Below, piece by piece: positions 15,949 through 22,688 of a stretch of 64,000 nucleotides of DNA; the stretch's first letter is position 1, and every line of letters begins with the position of its first letter. This stretch comes from Arenibacter sp. F20364 (lineage in GTDB: Bacteria > Bacteroidota > Bacteroidia > Flavobacteriales > Flavobacteriaceae). The stretch lies in the NCBI RefSeq assembly GCF_023015905.1, contig NZ_JALKBD010000006.1, positions 161,571 to 225,570 of the forward strand, read 5' to 3'. The position numbers and the translations under genes were made by a program. The notes beneath the pieces were generated by a model. The model made no database searches. It was not told the DNA's origin and saw only the letters and a program-made list of their open reading frames with translations.

Positions 15949-16683
15949 TTAGTACCAATAAACAAATTTTCGGATTCTTTTTATATACTCCGGCCCTAGA
16001 CTTACTATACGTGAAGGACAACCGTGGTTTGCCGTAAACCATACTTTTTCTGCATCGACCTTTAAAATTCTATTTCTATTGATCATATATGACCTACCAA
16101 CTTTTTGAATACATGAAACATTGTTCAATCTTTTTTCAATAAACGCAATGGCTTTGCTTTCCAATCTTTTTTTCCCATTGGCCAAATGTATCTCTGTATA
16201 GTTTTGTGAAGCAACACAATAACAGATATCAGAAATGAATTCCAGATCAAAACTTCCTTTTGATTTTATTTTCATTTTCTCTATGGGAGCATTTTTATCA
16301 AAAGGATAGTACATTAACCTATTTACCAATTTCTTCATTACATCACTGGCATCTTTATCCAAATTGTAACAAAATGAAATATCCTCTTCCCATCCATAAA
16401 AGTTATAAAAAAGGGAAGCCTCCCTCACCGTAACTACTATTCTAGCATGATTATGTAAGTTTTTCTGTTTGTTAAGCTCCCTTTCATTATTTCTGTAATA
16501 ACTTAAAAAACCCCTCAATTTAATCCTATCTTCCAACTGGTTATCTTCAAGATAAAAAAAGACCAGTTTTTCGCCATTATCCACAAAAGCATTTTTATTT
16601 AATGCCCATTGTCTTTTTATACTTTCTTCGGATTTTAAATCAGGAAAATTTTCAAATTCTAATATTGTTTCCTTGTTAACCAC
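15949..16683 (-). CDS. LytTR-like DNA-binding protein with unknown N-terminal domain
   Basis: A 244-residue soluble protein. The C-terminal ~100 residues fit a LytTR domain: SDICYCVASQNYTEIHL, LNNVSCIQKVGRSYMINRNRIL, a beta-rich fold that binds direct repeats in promoters. The N-terminal ~130 residues are rich in aromatic and charged residues and match nothing I know; it is not a receiver domain, since the acidic pocket and DxD order are missing. It could be a regulator of the cluster answering to the kinase/FHA system instead of a histidine kinase. It follows the PP2C gene by 49 bp and ends one base before the FHA membrane protein's start. Confidence 0.7.
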   Translation of the reverse strand: MVNKETILEFENFPDLKSEESIKRQWALNKNAFVDNGEKLVFFYLEDNQLEDRIKLRGFLSYYRNNERELNKQKNLHNHARIVVTVREASLFYNFYGWEEDISFCYNLDKDASDVMKKLVNRLMYYPFDKNAPIEKMKIKSKGSFDLEFISDICYCVASQNYTEIHLANGKKRLESKAIAFIEKRLNNVSCIQKVGRSYMINRNRILKVDAEKVWFTANHGCPSRIVSLGPEYIKRIRKFVYWY

Positions 16684-16732
16684 ACCTAATAATTATTTTG
16701 CTAAGCAAAATAAAAAAAAATGGTTTTATAAC

Positions 16733-17512
16733 TTAACTTGTGGCTAGATAATCTATTAAAGACCAATTTGTTGGATAATGAGAAAAAAAGTTTATGTCTT
16801 TTTTTTCAAATAATGCAATTATAGCCGAATGATTATCCCTGCTCTCCTTTTTGCACCTTTGCTGTATATGTACCAGTTTTTGATTCAAATTCAACTTTTC
16901 TTCGCTTAATAAACTTAAGAGCTCATAGTCAGAAAATGCCTCTAGTACCCCATCGGAGCATATAAAACAAATATCCCCTTCCTCAATATCTGAAATAAGA
17001 TGAATCTCTGGTTCAATGGTGCTGTTTTCTGAGTTCCCAATAAATGCTCTATTAATTTGATTATTTAACGGATGTTTTCTAGCTTGTTCACGTGTAATTT
17101 CACCATTTTTAACCAAGGAAGACACTATAGAATGATCCCAGGTTTGCCAAAATTTTTTCTTTTTAGATTTTACAAAAAACACTCGACTATCACCGGCGTG
17201 CATTGTAAAAAGTCCTGTTTTTGTCAAAAAAATTGCCGCTATGGTTGTCGCCATACCTTCCAAACTAGGTTCCTTGGATACTAAGTTATTCAATCGACTT
17301 TGGGCCTTCCGGGCCAATGCTATCAACCTCAGTTCATTTAAGGGCTCATGGTCAAAGTTTTGAAGAATATAATTCGAAACTTCCTTACTTGCCAATTCCC
17401 CTTTTACTCCCCCTCCAACACCATCACATACCAAAAGGCACCATTTATTATATCGCAGAGCATCCTCATTATTGTTTTTTTTTCCAATATGGCTATAACT
17501 GTATACTATCAC
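16733..17512 (-). CDS. PP2C-family Ser/Thr protein phosphatase
   Basis: A 259-residue soluble phosphatase. The metal-binding aspartates of PP2C enzymes are visible in NNNEDAL, VCDGVGGG, MHAGDSRV, ICSDGVLE and SRDNHSAI. It has the GMATTIAA segment as well. Members of this family remove phosphate from Ser/Thr residues and usually oppose a Hanks kinase; the matching kinase gene is eight genes downstream. This is the first gene of the reverse-strand cluster, so the promoter should lie between 17513 and about 17700. Length is normal for the stand-alone Stp/PrpC type. Confidence 0.92.
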   Translation of the reverse strand: MIVYSYSHIGKKNNNEDALRYNKWCLLVCDGVGGGVKGELASKEVSNYILQNFDHEPLNELRLIALARKAQSRLNNLVSKEPSLEGMATTIAAIFLTKTGLFTMHAGDSRVFFVKSKKKKFWQTWDHSIVSSLVKNGEITREQARKHPLNNQINRAFIGNSENSTIEPEIHLISDIEEGDICFICSDGVLEAFSDYELLSLLSEEKLNLNQKLVHIQQRCKKESRDNHSAIIALFEKKDINFFSHYPTNWSLIDYLATS

Positions 17513-17899
17513 TATTTTGTTTTTAAGTATCTAATAAAATGTTAATAAATCTTTTAATACTAAAATAGAACTAATTAAAACCTATGCCTTCTCTTTTTGT
17601 ACGAAATCGTGATTTTAATATATATAAAGGACTAGAATAATTGTTATTAATCGAAATTTCACTTTGTCATTAGAACAGTAAGTGAATCCGTTTAAAGGTT
17701 CAATATTCCCATTTTTACACTAACAAATATTATCCGAAATATCTATTACTAAAAAGGTTCAAATTTATATTTAAACCTAGATATTTTTTCAACATTTATT
17801 TTTCATTCTTAACATTAACCGATTGCCTATAATCAACCCTTTATTTCAATGGAGATCCTATTAACCACAAATCCTTACCTGCAAACTTTGCGCATGGAT

Positions 17900-17955
17900 C
17901 CTAATTCGATTTTATAGTGTTCGGGAAGATAAGCGTAAAATAAAATCGGATTAGG
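17900..17955. repeat. Long inverted repeat, 16-bp arms
   Basis: Arms CCTAATTCGATTTTAT (17900-17915) and ATAAAATCGGATTAGG (17940-17955) match at 15 of 16 positions around a 24-base loop. There is no T-run typical of a terminator. It could be a remnant of a mobile element, a regulator site or an RNA structure. Confidence 0.6.
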
Positions 17956-18030
17956 GCGCACTTTCTTATGTCATTTTTTTATTTCGAATTTCATCCAAAG
18001 TAAATGACCGTGCGCTGGCGAAGATAAAAG

Positions 18031-18057
18031 CATGGGGCATTTTTTCTATGACCCATG
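18031..18057 (+). terminator. Hairpin with T-run, possible terminator
   Basis: CATGGG pairs with CCCATG around an inner CAT/ATG pairing and is followed by TTTT. No gene is seen immediately upstream on the forward strand, so this may be a relic. Confidence 0.35.
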
Positions 18058-18080
18058 TTTTCATGAGCGGTCTTGAGGAG

Positions 18081-18106
18081 GTTGAAAAACACTAAGGTTT
18101 TTCAAC
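18081..18106. repeat. Perfect 10-bp inverted repeat
   Basis: GTTGAAAAAC and GTTTTTCAAC flank the loop ACTAAG. Arms are perfect. It sits in the decayed zone between the signalling cluster and the gene remnants and may be the end of a lost element. Confidence 0.5.
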
Positions 18107-18182
18107 TTCCGCAGGGCTTGGACAACAATGGGCTCGCAGAACGTGTCAAAATGTACCTGTTTCACATCAGGGGAAAAATTTA

Positions 18183-18335
18183 TCATTCTTTCTTACCACT
18201 AACCATAGTTAGCTTTATTGTATTTGCATTCATTAAAAAGGCCAAAACAGTTTTCTCTACTTCTTTGCCTGTGAAATCTTCAAACATAAAGGTTCTTGTG
18301 TTCACGATATTTTGAATATCAAGGTAGCTTAAAGC
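18183..18335 (-). pseudogene. C-terminal remnant of an unknown gene
   Basis: A reverse-strand frame is open from 18335 to the stop at 18183-18185. It reads like a genuine soluble protein end (TFMFEDFTGKEVEKT followed by VLAFLMNANTIKL) but has no start codon near its beginning; an internal ATG would leave only about 34 residues. It directly follows the remnant of an AlbA_2-type protein gene. Together they suggest a decayed gene block. Family unknown. Confidence 0.3.
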
Positions 18336-18648
18336 TTAAGTTTGTCATTTAAAACCTCTGTAAGATAGTACCCCCCTGTTTGAGGAGCATCTCCTCTAAA
18401 TTCAATTAGACCAGCAGAACGTAATTGAGCATATATCTTTCTATTGAACTTTCGGCAAGTTTGGTCTTTTCTCTATAATCAGTAACTCTTTTGCCTTCAT
18501 CATCGGCTATAGCGGTAAGAAGAATTACTAGTTTTTCTTTTACTACCTCAATTGCTCCTTCAATTGCTCCGTCATTTGCTCCGACGATTAACAATTTAAG
18601 GAATTGCAATTATAAAGGTAGCTTCTTTAAAGAGTAGAGCATTATTCT
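18329..18648 (-). pseudogene. Broken gene for an AlbA_2/Schlafen-type ATP-binding protein, 3' part
   Basis: Reading the reverse strand with two frame changes gives the typical C-terminus of Bacteroidota AlbA_2-domain (RecG-like) putative regulators. It shows a low-complexity stretch with GAIEGAIE units, a winged-helix part (TAIADDEGKRVTDYREKT, SSIERY), then QLRSAGLIEFRGDAP and TGGYYLTEVL up to the stop at 18329-18331. One frameshift lies at about 18424-18430 and another near 18610. The ISAon1 element is inserted upstream; the frame continues on its other side. The gene is dead several times over. Confidence 0.6.
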
Positions 18649-18709
18649 GGATCAATCCCAAAAGTTGGGTCTGAAGAGAAAAATAATTTTCTTTGTGCTT
18701 TAAATTACA

Positions 18710-19099
18710 TTGATGAATAAAGGCACTGAGTTATCCTTGTTAAGTTTAATATTACCAGAAGGAATATTAGAGTATTTTGATATTGTTGGATTCGATAAGA
18801 AGCCTATAAAGCATGTTTTGTACGAGAACCGTCTAACGATATATTTGGAGGAGAAAAAACAAATACCATCCAAGTACAAGGATTGCAAGTATAAAGCCAG
18901 TGGCTTCATGGAGCCCCGAATAATCGAGGATTATCCCGTTCGAGACAATCTACTGTCCTTAAATCTTAAACGAAGGCGTTGGGACGTTCTACTTGATGAA
19001 AAGTGGATTAAAGTAAGTCGTGAATGGGATGAATTTATTGCACAGGGGACTCGAATATCAAAAGAGTTTGCTGCTTTTTTAAAAGAAATCGACGGATAA
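18710..19099 (+). CDS. ISAon1 transposase, N-terminal region protein
   Basis: A 129-residue protein matching the N-terminal region of ISAon1 transposases: a conserved start with LSLILPEGILEYFDIVGFD, the KPIKHVLYENRLTIYLEEKK block, and the MEPRIIEDYPVRDNLLSL section, followed by a helical end. It probably contacts DNA. Its last codons overlap the second frame (+1 relative) across a TTTTTTAAAAG run at 19075-19085, so ribosomal or polymerase slippage could fuse the two frames into one ~440-residue transposase. If no slippage occurs, it would be a separate regulator or DNA-binding subunit. Confidence 0.85.
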   Translation: MMNKGTELSLLSLILPEGILEYFDIVGFDKKPIKHVLYENRLTIYLEEKKQIPSKYKDCKYKASGFMEPRIIEDYPVRDNLLSLNLKRRRWDVLLDEKWIKVSREWDEFIAQGTRISKEFAAFLKEIDG

Positions 19100-19139
19100 T
19101 ACTGCTCTGAGCAGCCAACAACTTGGGCACCAGTATGGT

Positions 19140-20075
19140 ATGTCCGGGAAAAGGCTTCAAAGACATTATAAGGATCACTTAAGTGATTTTAAGCAATGGG
19201 AGCATAAGAGCCATGCCAAAGAGTGGCTTATATTCCCAGAGAATATAGGACCCTATCTGTCCATTGACGAAACGGCACTCTCCAAGGGGGAGCTCTATAC
19301 CATCATTACCAATAAGAAGGCCAAAGGAAAGAAAGGGGCTTTGGTCGGGATATTCCACGGAACTAAAGTGGAGCCTATTATCGAACAACTCTTGAAGATC
19401 CCGGCAAAGAGGCGTGCTAAAGTGAAAGAGATCACCTTGGACATGGCAAACTCTATGAAAACGATCTCCACCAAATGTTTCCCGAAAGCCATCCAGGTAA
19501 CGGACAGGTTCCATGTACAGAAGCTCGCTATAGAGGCGCTCCAAGATCTTCGTATCAAATACCGATGGGAAGCTTTGGATCAAGAAAATGAACGGATAAA
19601 GCTATCCAGAGCAGACGACAAAGAATTTAAACCTGTGACTTTTTCCAATGGCGATAGCTCAAAACAACTCCTGGCCAGGAGTAGATATCTACTGTATAAA
19701 TCCCCGGATAAATGGACTCCAAATCAGAAAGAGAGGGGACGGATATTGTTTGACGAATACCCGGAATTAAAGAAAGCCTATGGACTTGTTCAAGGCTTGA
19801 GGAATATTTTCAACCAAGCCATAGATATTAAAATAGCTTACACCAAATTAGCCCACTGGTACAAAGATGTAGAGGAGTCGGGATTTAAGAGCTTCCAAAC
19901 GGTAGCCAATAGTATTGCTTTAAATTACCGCTCCGTACTCAACTATTTTTTAAACAGAAGTACAAATGCTTCAGCAGAATCCTTTAATGCAAAAGTAAAG
20001 GCTTTTAGATCACAATTTAGGGGAGTCAGGAATACCGAATACTTCTTATATCGCTTGATTAAATTATATTCTTAA
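19140..20075 (+). CDS. ISAon1 family (ISL3-like) transposase, catalytic part
   Basis: A 311-residue protein from the first ATG; the frame is open upstream to 19083, overlapping the end of the first ORF. It contains the ISL3-type DDE core: SIDETALSKGELYTII, then EITLDMANSMK and VTDRFHVQKLAIEAL, and a late glutamate in NRSTNASAESFNAKVKAF with the RGVRNTEYFLYRL end. No good ribosome site precedes the ATG at 19140, which makes expression by slippage from the first ORF more likely. The catalytic region is complete. Confidence 0.88.
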   Translation: MSGKRLQRHYKDHLSDFKQWEHKSHAKEWLIFPENIGPYLSIDETALSKGELYTIITNKKAKGKKGALVGIFHGTKVEPIIEQLLKIPAKRRAKVKEITLDMANSMKTISTKCFPKAIQVTDRFHVQKLAIEALQDLRIKYRWEALDQENERIKLSRADDKEFKPVTFSNGDSSKQLLARSRYLLYKSPDKWTPNQKERGRILFDEYPELKKAYGLVQGLRNIFNQAIDIKIAYTKLAHWYKDVEESGFKSFQTVANSIALNYRSVLNYFLNRSTNASAESFNAKVKAFRSQFRGVRNTEYFLYRLIKLYS

Positions 20076-20107
20076 AATGGGAAAAACCCAGATTTTTGAC
20101 TTGATCC

Positions 20108-20180
20108 ATTATTCTTTAGGGAATGTGTTTTAATATACTTGCTTATGTTAAGTACGGGAGAAATGGTTTCCAAAAAAGCA
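20108..20180 (-). pseudogene. Upstream part of the broken AlbA_2-type gene
   Basis: If the IS and one copy of its 8-bp duplication are removed, the reverse strand reads straight through the insertion point (…KYIKTHSLKNN then ALLFKEATFIIAIP) into the remnant at 18329-18648. This shows the element landed in that gene. Upstream the frame runs out in a short repeat (GCACGCCGAAA twice, about 20178-20199) just before the tRNA terminator, so the 5' end of the gene is missing. Confidence 0.45.
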
Positions 20181-20202
20181 CGCCGAAAGCACGCCGAAAA
20201 AC

Positions 20203-20235
20203 AAAAAAGACAGTTACAAATTTATGTAACTGTCT
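20203..20235 (-). terminator. Terminator after the tRNA gene
   Basis: On the reverse strand a perfect 11-pair stem (AGACAGTTACA with its complement) closes a six-base loop and is followed by TTTTT. It begins about 10 bp after the tRNA 3' end. Confidence 0.85.
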
Positions 20236-20245
20236 GATTTCTATG

Positions 20246-20319
20246 TGGTCCCACCTGGGCTCGAACCAGGGACCACCTGATTATGAGTCAGGTGCTCTAA
20301 CCAACTGAGCTATAGGACC
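20246..20319 (-). tRNA. tRNA with CAU anticodon (Met or lysidine-type Ile)
   Basis: A 74-nt cloverleaf on the reverse strand. The acceptor GGTCCTA pairs with TGGGACC with one G-U pair, the D-arm is AGCTCAGTTGGTTAGAGC, the anticodon stem CCTGA/TCAGG encloses the loop CTCATAA, and the T-arm contains GGTTCGAGCCC. The discriminator is A, and CCA is not encoded. The anticodon CAU fits elongator tRNA-Met or the tRNA-Ile whose C34 is changed to lysidine. The GGTCC-type acceptor and the similarity to Bacillus tRNA-Ile2 favour Ile, but I cannot separate them without a covariance model. Confidence 0.93.
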
Positions 20320-20470
20320 GTTTCCTTTTTTACTTCTTGTATCAAATACGCTTATTTGAAAAAGCAATCGGGAACCGCAAATTGCGGATGCAATATTACT
20401 ACTTATTTTCCAACACTGCAAACAAAATTGGAAGCTTAATAATGCGTATTTATTCAATTGATTGCAAATA

Positions 20471-20899
20471 TCATTCCTTCTTGCTTTCAAGTTTTGATAA
20501 AGGGTCTTCCTGACAGAGCTCTATCAACACCCCATTGGTCCCTTTGGGATGTAAAAAAGCCACCAATTTATTGTCCGCACCCCTTTTGGGAATTTTATTC
20601 AAGACCGTAAACCCTTCTTGGGTCAAACGCTCCATTTCGGCCACTATATCATCCACCGCAAAGGCAACATGATGTACCCCCTCTCCCCTCTTCGCCAAAA
20701 ATTTGGCAACAGGGCTATTGTCATCCAAAGCCTGCAATAACTCAATCTTGTTGGGGCCTGCCTTAAAAAAGGAGGTCTTTACCCCTTCTGAAGTCACTTC
20801 CTCGATCTTATAATGGGGTACTCCCAAGATTTTTGCAAACAAGGTGTTAGAAGCCTCCAAATCATGTACCGCTATTCCCAGATGTTCAATTTTCTTCAT
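20471..20899 (-). CDS. mce: Methylmalonyl-CoA epimerase
   Basis: A 142-residue glyoxalase-fold enzyme (an ATG 9 bp further upstream is also possible). It interconverts the R and S forms of methylmalonyl-CoA in the propionate/succinate pathway. Seen: IEHLGIAVHDLEASNTLF at the start with the metal histidine, NKIELLQALDDNSPVAKFL, GEGVHHVAFAVDDI with the second histidine, and HPKGTNGVLIELCQ with the terminal metal glutamate. Length and motif order are standard. It stands alone downstream of a divergent spacer with rbfA and just upstream of the tRNA gene, which has the same orientation. Confidence 0.93.
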   Translation of the reverse strand: MKKIEHLGIAVHDLEASNTLFAKILGVPHYKIEEVTSEGVKTSFFKAGPNKIELLQALDDNSPVAKFLAKRGEGVHHVAFAVDDIVAEMERLTQEGFTVLNKIPKRGADNKLVAFLHPKGTNGVLIELCQEDPLSKLESKKE

Positions 20900-21072
20900 A
20901 TTTACCATATTAGGTCCAAGTCAATTTCCTTGTGTCCATCTTGTCCCAGCCACCACCCATCAAATAATTTGATTCCATAAAGGACTTAGCAACCCTTTCT
21001 TTCAAAAATACTACATTCCGAATAATCTGATGCTAATCCGTACCCAATCATAGAATCTATATAAATATATCG

Positions 21073-21080
21073 TATTTTTG
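21073..21080 (+). promoter_or_regulatory. Bacteroidota -7 box directly before rbfA
   Basis: TATTTTTG matches the Bacteroidota -7 consensus TAnnTTTG exactly. It ends only four bases before the rbfA ATG, so a transcript starting from it would have almost no leader. No clear -33 TTTG was seen at the usual spacing. Confidence 0.45.
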
Positions 21081-21084
21081 TGCC

Positions 21085-21477
21085 ATGGAGACACAAAGAC
21101 AGAAGAAAATAGGCGGGGTCATACAAAAAGATATCGCGGATATTTTACAACGTGCTGCAACCGACGGTGGACTGAAAGGTACGCTAATTTCGGTATCCAA
21201 AGTGTCGGTCACCACAGACCTTTCCATCGCCAAGATCTATGTAAGCATTTTTCCTGCTACCAAGGGAAAGGAATTATTGGACGGAATTAAATCCAATCAG
21301 CCGCTGATAAAGCACGAACTAGCCCAGCGCACCAAAAATCAGCTAAGACGGGTACCTGAACTATTGTTCTTCTTGGACGATTCCTTGGAATATATAGACG
21401 GCATTGAAAAATCGCTTAAGGGCGAAGAAAACCCTGTTAAGAATCCTGATCTACTGGAAAAAAGGAAAAAATCATAA
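21085..21477 (+). CDS. rbfA: 30S ribosome-binding factor RbfA
   Basis: A 130-residue KH-fold protein that helps 16S rRNA 5' end maturation and cold adaptation. Motifs: RQKKIGGVIQKDIADIL at the start, the VTTDLSIAKIYVSIFP strand, and RTKNQLRRVPELLFFLDDSL near the end. The C-terminal ~20 residues are a charged tail. Its stop lies 2 bp before the TTG start of the LolE-like permease gene, so both are expressed together. A possible -7 box ends at 21080. Confidence 0.95.
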   Translation: METQRQKKIGGVIQKDIADILQRAATDGGLKGTLISVSKVSVTTDLSIAKIYVSIFPATKGKELLDGIKSNQPLIKHELAQRTKNQLRRVPELLFFLDDSLEYIDGIEKSLKGEENPVKNPDLLEKRKKS

Positions 21478-21479
21478 GA

Positions 21480-22688
21480 TTGAACTTCCCTTTATACATA
21501 GCAAAGCGGTACTTGCGTTCCAAGAGTAGCCAAAATGCGGTAAACATTATCAATTTTATTACTTTTCTGGTCATCGTTATTGGATCGGCAGCGCTCTTTA
21601 TTGTGCTTTCCGGTTTTGCGGGACTAAAAACCTTTAGCCTTGCCTATACGAATATGGTAGACCCTGACCTAAAGGCCTTACCGCTAACGGGGAAATTCTT
21701 TAGCGTATCGGAATCCCAGGACCAAGCACTTCAACAACTACAAGACGTAGTGGCCTATTCCAAGGAAATTGAAGAAAAAGTATACCTGACCCATGACCAA
21801 AAAGCCCATATTGCCTACATAAAAGGAATCGATTCTACCTTTATAAAAACTACACCTATTGATAGTAGCCTTTATTTTTATGGCGATTGGGCCATAAACG
21901 GCCTACAAGGGGTTGCTGGACAGGGAATTGTAAATCTATTGGGATTGAGCATCAACAATTTTAGAAGTCCGTTAATTATCCGAGTCCCTAAACCGGGCAA
22001 AGGCCTCTTGGGCCAACGGCTATTAAAGGACAGCTATAATGAGACCTCCTTGGTCATTAGTGGTATTTACCAAATTGAGGAGGAGTTGGACAGAAAATAT
22101 ATTTTTGCCGATCTACCCATGGTACAAGCCATGCTGGAGAAAGACAGTACCCAGATATCTGGTATAAATTTTAAATTGACGCAAGATGTCAATGTTCCTC
22201 AACTTAGGAACAAAATTGAAACTATTTTTCCGGGTCAGGTCGTTTTAAAGGACCGTAGAGAATTGAACAGTACCCTGTACCGAATGTTGAATACGGAAAA
22301 CCTGGCCACCTATCTTATTTTTACCCTAGTGCTTATCATTGCCCTTTTTAATGTAGTTGGTGCCATTATCATGATGATCCTGGACAAACAGCAGAATTCC
22401 AAAACCTTGTTTAATTTGGGTACGACCATTAAGGCACTTCGAAAAATTTACTTTGTCCAAGGGATATTGGTCACGGGAATGGGCGGCTTGATCGGCGTAT
22501 TTTTGGGCTCCTTGTTAATATGGTCCCAATTGGCCTTTGGATGGCTAAAAATAACTCCTAGCCTGTCCTATCCTGTAGAATACAGTTTGATCAACGTTTT
22601 GATAGTATTGGCCACCATCATTGTGCTGGGCATAATTGCCTCCTTCATTGCCAGCAGTAGGATCAACAAAAAATTAATAGCGCATTAG
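21480..22688 (+). CDS. LolC/LolE-type ABC transporter permease
   Basis: A 402-residue inner-membrane protein of the FtsX/LolE family. It starts at a TTG codon 2 bp after the rbfA stop; the sequence LNFPLYIAKRYLRSK (translated with Met) is the family's typical opening. Four membrane helices are seen (about 20-45, 275-300, 320-350 and 370-395) with a large periplasmic domain between the first two. With an ATP-binding partner encoded elsewhere, such proteins release lipoproteins from the inner membrane. The end of the gene overlaps the convergent dusB gene by 4 bp. Confidence 0.88.
   Translation: MNFPLYIAKRYLRSKSSQNAVNIINFITFLVIVIGSAALFIVLSGFAGLKTFSLAYTNMVDPDLKALPLTGKFFSVSESQDQALQQLQDVVAYSKEIEEKVYLTHDQKAHIAYIKGIDSTFIKTTPIDSSLYFYGDWAINGLQGVAGQGIVNLLGLSINNFRSPLIIRVPKPGKGLLGQRLLKDSYNETSLVISGIYQIEEELDRKYIFADLPMVQAMLEKDSTQISGINFKLTQDVNVPQLRNKIETIFPGQVVLKDRRELNSTLYRMLNTENLATYLIFTLVLIIALFNVVGAIIMMILDKQQNSKTLFNLGTTIKALRKIYFVQGILVTGMGGLIGVFLGSLLIWSQLAFGWLKITPSLSYPVEYSLINVLIVLATIIVLGIIASFIASSRINKKLIAH

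Larger units (their letters stand above)
17513..18182. other. 670-bp gene-free stretch upstream of the PP2C cluster
   Basis: AT-rich sequence without a convincing gene. It should contain the promoter of the reverse-strand cluster near its left end. It also holds a 16-bp inverted repeat (17900-17955) and two further hairpins (18031-18057 and 18081-18106). A short forward frame after the second hairpin does not match a family I can name. Confidence 0.6.
18649..20107 (+). mobile_element. Complete ISAon1/ISL3-type insertion sequence, 1,459 bp
   Basis: The left end starts GGATCAA and the right end finishes TTGATCC; over the first ~24 positions the inverted ends agree at about 17. A perfect 8-bp direct repeat ATTATTCT flanks the element (18641-18648 and 20108-20115). 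Eight-base duplications are typical of the ISL3 family. Inside are two consecutive frames encoding the N-terminal region and the DDE transposase. The element is inserted in a gene that was already, or has since been, inactivated. Both ends and both frames are intact, so it may still be mobile. Confidence 0.9.

Noticed and set aside
7228..17512. Reading the kinase/FHA cluster as a type VI secretion locus
   Set aside because: No Tss, Hcp, VgrG or ClpV genes are present; only the phospho-signalling parts are shared.
18073..18315. 80-codon forward frame with LDNNGLAERV, which recalls the DNNLAER motif of IS66 transposases
   Set aside because: The match ends after seven residues, the following residues do not fit IS66 and no other part of the transposase is visible nearby.
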